From Gammaproteobacteria bacterium (GTDB lineage: Bacteria > Pseudomonadota > Gammaproteobacteria > GCA-001735895): DNA of 8,663 nt. A model generated the notes under the pieces. It made no database searches. It was not told the DNA's origin and saw nothing but the letters and a program-made list of their open reading frames with translations. Positions 1 to 5,891 of this stretch are shown piece after piece. A program made the translations under genes and the position numbers. The first letter of the stretch is position 1. Every line of letters begins with the position of its first letter. Location: positions 1 through 8,663 of the forward strand of contig JARFPR010000162.1 of the NCBI GenBank assembly GCA_029288195.1. Direction: 5' to 3'.

Positions 1-3
1 AAC

Positions 4-142
4 GGAAGACGGATCGGCCCAAGCCTCGAGATGACAGGTATTAATGTCATTCCGGCGCAGGCCGGAATCCAGTCCAATAATCGCGCACGCAGTGCGCTCC
101 TCTTCTGGATCCCGGCTCGGGGGCCGGGATGACATATATAAA
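4..142. repeat. Tandem repeat unit 1 (139 bp) with three-hairpin module
   Basis: This is the first of two adjacent 139-bp units that both begin GGAAGACG and differ at scattered positions. Inside it, 45-134 is a 90-bp module with near-perfect ends, TGTCATTCCGGC and GCCGGGATGACA (11 of 12 complementary). The module folds into three hairpins: ATTCCGGC/GCCGGAAT (49-56 with 61-68), GCGCAC/GTGCGC (83-88 with 92-97) and ATCCCGGC/GCCGGGAT (109-116 with 123-130). The module type matches intergenic palindromic repeats widespread in Proteobacteria, known from chance translations reading VIPAQAGIQ. The left edge of the array may lie outside the window. No transposase gene is visible, so any mobility would have to be supplied elsewhere. 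Confidence 0.85.
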
Positions 143-281
143 GGAAGACGTATCGGCTCAAGCCGCGAGATGACAGATATTAATGTCATTCCGGCGCAAG
201 CCGGAATCCAGTCCAACAATCGCGCACGCAGTGCGCTCCACTTGTGGATCCCGGATCGGGGGACGGGATGAAATATATAAA
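143..281. repeat. Tandem repeat unit 2 (139 bp) with three-hairpin module
   Basis: This second unit starts exactly 139 bp after the first and again contains the 90-bp module (184-273). The first two hairpins are intact: 188-195 pairs with 200-207, and 222-227 pairs with 231-236. The third is weakened to a 6-bp stem (248-253 with 264-269), and the right end reads GATGAAA instead of GATGACA. The AT-rich flanks (TTAA on the left, ATATATAAA on the right) and the adjoining GGAAGACG segment are also shared. The whole 139 bp, not only the palindromic module, was therefore duplicated. Confidence 0.85.
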
Positions 282-330
282 GGAAGACGCAATGACGTAA
301 AAAGGAGGCCCGGATGACTCGAAGACGACG
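282..330. repeat. Decayed third repeat boundary
   Basis: The sequence restarts with GGAAGACG (282-289), the opening of a third unit, but breaks off after about 9 bp. Further on, CCCGGATGAC followed by TCGAAGACG (310-328) resembles the junction between the right end of the module and the start of the next unit. This looks like a remnant of a third copy with its core deleted. Nothing else is recognisable between the array and the end of the yedK-like gene at 335. Confidence 0.4.
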
Positions 331-334
331 AGTG

Positions 335-982
335 CTATTCCATCGGTTTGATCAGGTCGGGGCCTTCGTTGCGTGAATTGCTGACGGCACTACTGACGGC
401 GTAGTACTGGTAGTCAGGAGCGGTATCCCGTAACAGTTGGTCAGCGGCGTCGGTTTTATCCGAGCTACAGTCAAGCCACGCCGCATAGTCAGCCGGCGCT
501 ATGGATACCGGCATACGTTGATGTAATTCCTGCATTGCACCCCGGGCTTCGGTCGTCAGCACCGCGCAGGATTGAATTTCATTACCCTCGGCGTCCTGCC
601 AGTGCTCCCAGATGCCGGCCATCGAAAACAACTGGTGATCGACATGGCAACAATAGGGCTGCTTACGCCCGTTCTCGAGCCGCCATTCATAGAATCCATT
701 AGCCGGCACCAGGCATCGCCGGCGTTTGTAGGCGTTGCGAAAAGAGGGTTTTTCGGCAACGGTTTCAGCACGCGCGTTGAACATGCGATTGCCCATGGTG
801 ACATCCTTTGACCAGGACGGGATCAGGCCCCACCGATACAGGTTGAAGCTGGAATCGCTTAGCGCCAGCACCGGGGTTGTCGGGGCAATGTTGTAACGCG
901 CCGTAAACAGGTCGGGAGGTGGTACATTGTAATGCTCGATGATATCGCCCGCCTGGGCGTCCAGGAAAAATCGTCCACACAT
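335..982 (-). CDS. yedK: SRAP-domain protein, YedK/HMCES type (abasic-site DNA-protein crosslinker)
   Basis: This is a complete 215-aa single-domain SRAP protein, close to the usual YedK length. It starts MCGRF; removal of Met1 exposes Cys2, which in this family forms a thiazolidine crosslink with abasic sites in single-stranded DNA. The other active-site positions are present: Asn69 in FNARAET, Glu99 in GFYEW and His154 in LHQRMPV. The C-terminal VSSAVSNSRNEGPDLIKP motif is also typical. The likely role, known from family members and not shown here, is to shield abasic sites at replication forks. The ATG at 982 is fixed by the mandatory MCGRF; a G-rich stretch (GGGGGC) lies just upstream. 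The gene diverges from uup, with a TATTAT -10 candidate on its strand at 1023-1028. It is an isolated gene, and the name SOS-associated peptidase should not be read as proof of SOS control; no LexA-like site was seen. Confidence 0.95.
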   Translation of the reverse strand: MCGRFFLDAQAGDIIEHYNVPPPDLFTARYNIAPTTPVLALSDSSFNLYRWGLIPSWSKDVTMGNRMFNARAETVAEKPSFRNAYKRRRCLVPANGFYEWRLENGRKQPYCCHVDHQLFSMAGIWEHWQDAEGNEIQSCAVLTTEARGAMQELHQRMPVSIAPADYAAWLDCSSDKTDAADQLLRDTAPDYQYYAVSSAVSNSRNEGPDLIKPME

Positions 983-1018
983 ATCGCCCCCGAATCAACT
1001 TTCAAATCCACACGAAAG

Positions 1019-1030
1019 CCGCATAATAGC
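1019..1030. promoter_or_regulatory. Candidate bidirectional promoter core between yedK and uup
   Basis: The 12-mer CCGCATAATAGC carries CATAAT on the plus strand (1022-1027), placed to start a short leader for uup. On the minus strand it carries TATTAT (1023-1028), placed to start about 30 nt before yedK. No good -35 box is visible in either direction. The same 12-mer occurs at 8600-8611 in the other clearly divergent region. Promoter function is inferred from position and -10 similarity only. Confidence 0.4.
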
Positions 1031-1053
1031 GCAGTTTCATTCAACCTAAACAG

Positions 1054-2913
1054 ATGTCGCTGCTGCAGGCCCAAAATCTTCACCACAGCTTTGGTGACCA
1101 ACCGTTGCTTGATAACGTCAACCTGGCGCTGGAGGCGGGCGAGCGGGTATGCCTGGTCGGGCGCAACGGCAGTGGTAAATCGACCCTGTTGAAAATTATC
1201 GCGGGCGATATCAAGGTCGACGAGGGCGAAATCATCCACGCCGCCGAGTTGCGCATCGCCGAGCTTCGCCAGGACGTACCAAAAAACTTTGCCGGCAGTG
1301 TCTACGACTGTGTCGCCGAGGGTATCGGCGAACTCGCAGGCGTGATCACCAGCTGGCACCATGCAGCCGTTGAATCCGCCACCGACCCCGGTGCCCTGGT
1401 GCGCATGCAGAACTTCCAGGATCAAATTGAAGCGCACAACGCCTGGAACCTGGAAACCCGTATTTCGAGCACTATTTCGCGTCTGTCGCTGCCCGCCGAT
1501 CAGCCATTCGATGAATTGTCCGGCGGCATGAAGCGCCGGGTTCTGCTCGGCCAGGCGCTGGTGGCCGAACCCGATATACTGTTACTCGATGAACCCACCA
1601 ATCACCTCGATATCGATTCGATTCTATGGCTCGAAACCCTGTTGTTGGGATTCAATGGCACGCTGGTATTTATCACTCACGATCGCGGTTTCCTGCAGCG
1701 TCTCGCCACTCGTATCATCGATCTCGATCGTGGCCAATTGACGAGCTGGCCCGGTGACTATCACAAGTACCTCGAGTCCTACGCAGCCCAACTCGAAACC
1801 GAGGCTCGACACAATGCGCTGTTCGACAAGAAACTGGCACAGGAAGAAAGCTGGATCCGCCAGGGAATCAAGGCACGGCGCACCCGCAACGAGGGCCGCG
1901 TACGGGCACTGGAAAAAATGCGCGCGCAACGGGCACAACGTCGCGAACGCAGCGGCAGCGCGAGGTTAACCGCACAGCAGGCCGACGCCTCGGGCAAGAT
2001 CGTGATCGAGGCAGAAAACCTCGGCTTCAGCTGGGATGACAAGCCGATCGTCAGCAATTTCAGCTGCAAGATTCTGCGGGGTGAGAAAATCGGCATTCTT
2101 GGTCCCAACGGCTGCGGAAAATCGACTCTGATCCAGCTGTTACTCGGTCAGCTGAAACCTCAAACCGGCTGGATCAAAATCGGTACCCGGCTCGAAGTTG
2201 CCTATTTCGATCAACACCGTGAAACCCTGGATCCACAGAAATCGGTACGCGACAATCTCGCGGCGGCGGGCGACCAGGTAACCATCAACGGCCGCTCACG
2301 ACATGTTGTCGGTTACCTTAAGGATTTTCTGTTTAGCGAGAAATCAATCCATATGCCAGTCAAGGCACTGTCGGGCGGAGAACGCAATCGCCTGCTGCTG
2401 GCGCGCCTGTTCACCCGTTCTTTCAATCTACTGGTCATGGACGAGCCGACCAACGATCTCGATATCGAAACCCTCGAATTGCTCGAAACACTGATCATCG
2501 ACTACAGCGGTACCCTGCTGCTGGTCAGCCACGACCGTGAGTTCATCGACAACACGGTAACCAGCACCCTCGTGTTTGAAGACCACGGCCTGGTCAACGA
2601 ATACGTTGGTGGATACCAGGACTGGCTGCGTCAACGTACGCCGCAGGAAACGGCAACTAAAAAACCAGCTGCAAATAAGAAGCCTGTCGCTAACGTCGAC
2701 AAACGCCGGCCGGAGCAAAAAGAACTGCGCGCCCTGCCCGGCAAGATCGAAAAACTCGAAACCAGGATCGAGGCCCTGCACCTGAAAATCAGTGCACCGG
2801 ATTACTACCAACAGGATGCAGAATTGATTCGCGATGAGCAACAGCAACTTCAGCAACTGGAGTCCGAGTTACAGGATTTGTACTTACGCTGGGAAGAACT
2901 TGAAGCTGAATAG
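1054..2913 (+). CDS. uup: ABC-F family ATPase Uup
   Basis: This 619-aa cytosolic protein has two ATP-binding cassettes and no membrane segments, as in ABC-F proteins. Cassette 1 has Walker A GRNGSGKST (36-44), signature LSGGM (155-159), Walker B LLLDE (176-180) and switch His209. Cassette 2 has GPNGCGKST (350-358), LSGGE (439-443), LVMDE (460-464) and His493. The inter-cassette linker (about 235-310) is rich in charge and has the WIRQGIKARRTRNEGRVRAL segment found in Uup. A Lys/Pro-rich stretch (about 531-555) leads to a C-terminal coiled coil (about 555-619), the DNA-binding domain that separates Uup from other ABC-F members. E. coli Uup affects precise transposon excision and binds branched DNA, and it also acts on ribosomes. 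The ATG at 1054 gives the expected N-terminus (MSLLQAQNL), but no Shine-Dalgarno sequence precedes it. It converges on the YbaK-like gene with a 2-nt gap. Confidence 0.96.
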   Translation: MSLLQAQNLHHSFGDQPLLDNVNLALEAGERVCLVGRNGSGKSTLLKIIAGDIKVDEGEIIHAAELRIAELRQDVPKNFAGSVYDCVAEGIGELAGVITSWHHAAVESATDPGALVRMQNFQDQIEAHNAWNLETRISSTISRLSLPADQPFDELSGGMKRRVLLGQALVAEPDILLLDEPTNHLDIDSILWLETLLLGFNGTLVFITHDRGFLQRLATRIIDLDRGQLTSWPGDYHKYLESYAAQLETEARHNALFDKKLAQEESWIRQGIKARRTRNEGRVRALEKMRAQRAQRRERSGSARLTAQQADASGKIVIEAENLGFSWDDKPIVSNFSCKILRGEKIGILGPNGCGKSTLIQLLLGQLKPQTGWIKIGTRLEVAYFDQHRETLDPQKSVRDNLAAAGDQVTINGRSRHVVGYLKDFLFSEKSIHMPVKALSGGERNRLLLARLFTRSFNLLVMDEPTNDLDIETLELLETLIIDYSGTLLLVSHDREFIDNTVTSTLVFEDHGLVNEYVGGYQDWLRQRTPQETATKKPAANKKPVANVDKRRPEQKELRALPGKIEKLETRIEALHLKISAPDYYQQDAELIRDEQQQLQQLESELQDLYLRWEELEAE

Positions 2914-2920
2914 CTTCAAG
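2899..2920. terminator. Stop-codon hairpin between convergent uup and ybaK-like genes
   Basis: CTTGAAGCT (2899-2907) and AGCTTCAAG (2912-2920) form a perfect 9-bp stem with loop GAAT. The hairpin contains the uup stop TAG (2911-2913) and the opposing gene's stop (2916-2918). The stem symmetry means it would form in either transcript. There is no T-tract on either side, so it is not a standard intrinsic terminator; a role in 3'-end processing, protection or two-way termination is inference. Confidence 0.4.
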
Positions 2921-3401
2921 CCTGCGCAATATCGAGCCATTCGCCACCGGTAATCTGCTGCAATTGCGCCGGGTTCATTCGGAACACCGATTCCGGGGTG
3001 CCGGCGGCGGCCCAGATTTCAGCATGGCGCAATATCGAATCGTCCAGCAGGGTACGCAACGACTGGGTATGTGCGACTGGCGGAACCCCGCCAATTGCAA
3101 ACCCCGTTTGTTGCCTGACAAAATCGGCATCGGCTTTGCCGAGCTCGATTCCGGTTTCAAATTGCACTTTTTGCAGGTCGACGCGGCGATCCCCGGCACA
3201 CATGACCAGCACCGCCTGGTCACTTGCCTGGTCCCTGAATATCAGCGAATTGGCAATCTGGCCGACCTCGCAGCCGAGTGCATCGGCGGCCAGTCGCGCG
3301 GTCCGCACCGCGACAGGCAGAATGCTGATCTCGAATTCCAGTCCAGCCTGTTGCAGGCAGGTCTTCACCCTAAGGTTGGCGGGTTTCAATGAAACTAACA
3401 C
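2916..3401 (-). CDS. YbaK/ProX-family aminoacyl-tRNA deacylase-like protein
   Basis: This is a 161-aa single-domain protein of the YbaK/prolyl-tRNA editing superfamily, which hydrolyses mischarged aminoacyl-tRNA in trans in the cytosol. Supporting segments are CEVGQIANSLIF (44-55), a VLVMCAGDRRVD strand and turn (64-75), LGKADADFVRQQTGFAIGG (87-105) and the PPVAH loop (107-111). DEIWAAAGTP-like sequence (HAEIWAAAGTPESVF) follows. Two positions deserve attention: Asn51 falls where YbaK and ProXp enzymes usually carry a functional Lys, and the usual GxxPxGH glycine is Ala110. The substrate amino acid cannot be told from sequence. The start is taken as GTG at 3401; the alternative TTG at 3389 would give a shorter N-terminus with no better ribosome site. 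It diverges from pcnB. Confidence 0.85.
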   Translation of the reverse strand: MLVSLKPANLRVKTCLQQAGLEFEISILPVAVRTARLAADALGCEVGQIANSLIFRDQASDQAVLVMCAGDRRVDLQKVQFETGIELGKADADFVRQQTGFAIGGVPPVAHTQSLRTLLDDSILRHAEIWAAAGTPESVFRMNPAQLQQITGGEWLDIAQA

Positions 3402-3419
3402 TACTTTCGCGGCCTGAAA

Positions 3420-3428
3420 TGCTATGAT
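3420..3428 (+). promoter_or_regulatory. Candidate extended -10 promoter for the pcnB operon
   Basis: TGCTATGAT is an extended -10 (TGn followed by a 5-of-6 match to TATAAT), ending 29 nt before the pcnB GTG. That predicts transcription from around 3435 and a leader of roughly 20-25 nt. No convincing -35 box is present, which is common for extended -10 promoters. The surrounding 12 bases match the inverted form of the 12-mer at 1019-1030 at 10 of 12 positions. Confidence 0.45.
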
Positions 3429-3457
3429 GCCGACATTCTACAGGATCAAATAACCGA

Positions 3458-4744
3458 GTGAAAAACAGAGAGGCGAGTTCAGATAAGTTAATCGTTTTAT
3501 CCCGAAACCAGCACACTATTTCAAGAAAATCGATATCCGATTCCGCGCTCAAGGTGTTATATCGGCTGTCCAAATCAGGCCACAGGGCCTGCCTGGTTGG
3601 TGGGGGTGTTCGCGACTTACTGCTCAAGATACAGCCCAAGGATTTTGACGTGGCCACTGATGCCACGCCGGAACAAGTGCGCGGCCTGTTTAAAAATAGT
3701 CGCATTATCGGACGTCGATTTCGCCTGGTTCATATCCGCTTCGGCCGAGACATCATCGAAGTCGCTACTTTTCGTGCTCATGACGAGGATTCGCCGAAAA
3801 CCGAACTCGATACCCACGGACGCATATTGCGTGATAACACATTTGGTGAAATCGAGGAAGACGCGATACGCCGTGACTTCACCGTCAATGCGCTCTACTA
3901 CGACATCCATGACTACGCGGTGCTCGATTACGTCGGTGGACTGGAAGATATCGACAACCGACAGTTACGCCTGATCGGTGACGCGGCTACCCGCTACCAG
4001 GAAGACCCGGTGCGCATGCTGCGCGCGGTGCGATTTGCCGCCAAGCTCGGTTTTTCAATCGAAACCTCCTCCGCCAGCGCGATCCACGAATACGGCCACC
4101 TGCTGGCAGTGATTCCACCGGCACGCATGTTCGATGAAGTGATTAAGCTGTTTCACTCGGGCAATGCCGTGCGCGTGTTCGAGCTATTGCGCGAATACCG
4201 ACTGTTAAAGTATCTGGTGCCGGAGCTCGACGAATGGTTGCAACAGGAAGCCAACGAAATGATGCTCGATTTTATCGACCAGGCGCTGGTCAATACCGAT
4301 AACCGGGTCAACACCGGTCAACCGGTATCACCGGCATTTATTTTTGCAGTGCTGCTGTGGCCGCCGGTACAGGAACAGGCAAGCCGGCTACAACCGGATA
4401 AACAGAAATTGATTCCCGCTCTGGCTCAGGTCGGCGAAACCGTGATGAAGCGCCAGGTGCGCCACGTCTCGATCCCGCGACGCTTCAGCCAGATGGCCCG
4501 TGATATCTGGACTTCGCAGCCTCGCTTCTACCGCACCCAGGGCAAGCAACCATTGCGCATGATCGGGTACCCGGTGTTCCGGGCGGCCTATGACTTCATG
4601 CTGATACAGTCGATGGTGGGTTTGTTTCCGCACAAACTGAGCCACTGGTGGACCGATTTTCAAAGTCAGCACGAGGTTACGCCCGAGCCAGCGCGGAAAA
4701 GAAAACAGCGACCGCGGCGGCGGCCAAGACGCAATGCCAGCTGA
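3458..4744 (+). CDS. pcnB: Poly(A) polymerase I
   Basis: This 428-aa class II nucleotidyltransferase adds A tails to RNA 3' ends, which in E. coli promotes decay by the degradosome and PNPase. The catalytic head shows GGGVRD (48-53), the metal-binding DFD (62-64), RRDFTVNALYY (138-148) and EDPVRMLRAVRFAAKL (182-197). The segment RIIGRRFRLVHI (82-93) matches the signature that separates bacterial poly(A) polymerases from CCA-adding enzymes. The tail (409-425) is strongly basic (KRKQRPRRRPRR), as in E. coli PcnB, and likely binds RNA. The start is GTG at 3458, with AGGA about 12 nt upstream; the conserved part begins at about residue 14 (LSRNQHTISRKSIS), so a downstream start is possible. The end overlaps folK by 11 nt, suggesting translational coupling. 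This is the first gene of a five-gene run. Confidence 0.96.
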   Translation: MKNREASSDKLIVLSRNQHTISRKSISDSALKVLYRLSKSGHRACLVGGGVRDLLLKIQPKDFDVATDATPEQVRGLFKNSRIIGRRFRLVHIRFGRDIIEVATFRAHDEDSPKTELDTHGRILRDNTFGEIEEDAIRRDFTVNALYYDIHDYAVLDYVGGLEDIDNRQLRLIGDAATRYQEDPVRMLRAVRFAAKLGFSIETSSASAIHEYGHLLAVIPPARMFDEVIKLFHSGNAVRVFELLREYRLLKYLVPELDEWLQQEANEMMLDFIDQALVNTDNRVNTGQPVSPAFIFAVLLWPPVQEQASRLQPDKQKLIPALAQVGETVMKRQVRHVSIPRRFSQMARDIWTSQPRFYRTQGKQPLRMIGYPVFRAAYDFMLIQSMVGLFPHKLSHWWTDFQSQHEVTPEPARKRKQRPRRRPRRNAS

Positions 4745-5225
4745 AGAAGTATTTGTTGCGCTCGGTGGCAATATCGGCGATTCGCAGACCATCGTTACGC
4801 AGGCCCTGGATGCGCTCGGCAATATCACTCAGACCAGTCTGCGTGCAAGTTCGTCGCTGTATCGCAGCGAAGCAGTCGGCGATATTCCGCAGGATGACTA
4901 CACCAATGCTGTTGCCCTGCTGGACAGCAGTCTGGAACCGACGGCATTGCTGCTCGAATTGCAGGCAATCGAACATGCCTATTACCGGCGCCGTGAGCAG
5001 GAAGAGCGCTGGGCACCACGCACCCTGGATCTCGATATCATCCTGTTTGGTGACCGCAACTTCAATGACAGCCACCTGGTCATTCCACACCCGGAATTTG
5101 CGCAGCGCTTGTTTGTCCTCGAACCGATGTTTGAAATCGGCGGTGATCGTTTTATTCCCGGATACGGAAGTCTGCGTTATCTTATCGATAACGCACCCGC
5201 AATCTCGCTGGAGAAGTTAACCTGA
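4734..5225 (+). CDS. folK: 2-amino-4-hydroxy-6-hydroxymethyldihydropteridine pyrophosphokinase (HPPK)
   Basis: This 163-aa protein is normal HPPK length. It transfers pyrophosphate from ATP to 6-hydroxymethyl-dihydropterin, the step before dihydropteroate synthase in folate synthesis, in the cytosol. Motifs include ALGGNIGDS (9-17), the RWAPRTLDLDIILFG block (92-106) with Mg-binding Asp99 and Asp101, and the C-terminal VIPHPEFAQRLFVLEP (116-131). The ATG at 4734 lies inside the last codons of pcnB and is 3 nt into the overlap frame, so ribosomes finishing pcnB could reinitiate here. The pcnB-folK pairing is common in gammaproteobacteria. All key residues appear present. Confidence 0.96.
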   Translation: MPAEEVFVALGGNIGDSQTIVTQALDALGNITQTSLRASSSLYRSEAVGDIPQDDYTNAVALLDSSLEPTALLLELQAIEHAYYRRREQEERWAPRTLDLDIILFGDRNFNDSHLVIPHPEFAQRLFVLEPMFEIGGDRFIPGYGSLRYLIDNAPAISLEKLT

Positions 5226-5229
5226 CCCA

Positions 5230-5877
5230 ATGAATGAGCAATTTCGTTACATCGTGATCGAAGGCCCGATCGGGGTTGGAAAAACCAGTCTTGCCAGCAA
5301 GCTGGCCGATGAATTCGAGAGCGAGTTACTGTTGGAGAAGGCCGAGGAGAATCCATTTCTCGCCAACTTCTATCAGAACCCACGGCAATACGCGCTGTCA
5401 GCGCAATTGCATTTCCTGCTGCAGCGCGCGCAACAGGTTCAGGACTTTCGCCAGGCAGACATGTTCCATGGTTCCTATATCGCCGACTTCATGGTCGACA
5501 AGGACCGCCTGTTTGCACAGATGACATTGAATAAGGATGAACTCGCGCTGTACGAACAAATTTACACGCACCTGACGCTGGACGCGCCAAAGCCTGACCT
5601 GGTGATATACCTGCAGGCGCCGATCGAGACGCTGCGCGAGCGTATCACGCGCCGTGGTATCGATTACGAGCAACAAATTCGCGACGATTACCTGCTGCGG
5701 CTGTCAGAATCCTATACCCGGTTTTTCTACGACTACGATGACGGAGCACTGCTAACCGTCAATACCCAGTCGACCGACCTGATCAATAATGCCGACGATT
5801 ACAGCGCAATACTGGAAAAAATCAGTAATATCCATTCTGGACGTCACTATTTCAATCAGTCATCATTCGCCCTCTGA
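5230..5877 (+). CDS. Deoxynucleoside kinase-family protein (dNK/dGK-like)
   Basis: This 215-aa P-loop kinase starts 4 nt after folK. It has GPIGVGKTS (12-20), an acidic substrate-side segment LLLEKAEENPFL (33-44), a SYIADFMVDKDRLFA block (82-96), PDLVIYLQAP (122-131) and an Arg-rich lid RERITRRGIDYE (136-147). This order fits the deoxynucleoside kinase family, which phosphorylates deoxynucleosides with ATP for dNTP salvage. The classic E/D-R-S motif after the P-loop region is not obvious; the equivalent place reads FHGSYIADF (79-87), so base specificity and even substrate class are open. Similar proteins occur next to folK and panB in other proteobacteria, but I know of no established reason for that placement. 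No strong Shine-Dalgarno is seen (a GGAG lies 16 nt upstream); coupling to folK is likely. Confidence 0.85.
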   Translation: MNEQFRYIVIEGPIGVGKTSLASKLADEFESELLLEKAEENPFLANFYQNPRQYALSAQLHFLLQRAQQVQDFRQADMFHGSYIADFMVDKDRLFAQMTLNKDELALYEQIYTHLTLDAPKPDLVIYLQAPIETLRERITRRGIDYEQQIRDDYLLRLSESYTRFFYDYDDGALLTVNTQSTDLINNADDYSAILEKISNIHSGRHYFNQSSFAL

Positions 5878-5891
5878 CGGGCCCCGGCATC

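Noticed and set aside
44..271. 75-codon plus-strand open frame containing VIPAQAGIQ
   Set aside because: It lies wholly within the tandem repeats, and its sequence is the known chance translation of this palindromic repeat type.
4..281. Possible CRISPR array
   Set aside because: There are only two long imperfect units with a 139-bp period, and the spacers are as conserved as the repeats.
314..376. 20-codon frame (MTRRRRVLFHRF...) behind a strong AAAGGAGG ribosome site
   Set aside because: It is antisense to the 3' end of yedK. The ATG lies in what looks like a decayed repeat end (CCCGGATGAC), and a 20-aa product has no other support. Conservation or ribosome profiling would be needed.
859..1437. 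192-codon minus-strand frame opposite uup and overlapping yedK
   Set aside because: It overlaps two well-supported genes, has no family resemblance, and is a typical antisense shadow of a high-GC coding region.
2964..3392. 142-codon plus-strand frame opposite the YbaK-like gene
   Set aside because: It is antisense to a gene with clear family motifs and shows no motif of its own.
4648..5220. 190-codon plus-strand frame over pcnB and folK
   Set aside because: It is an alternative frame of folK with a Ser/Arg/Cys-rich composition and no recognisable domain.
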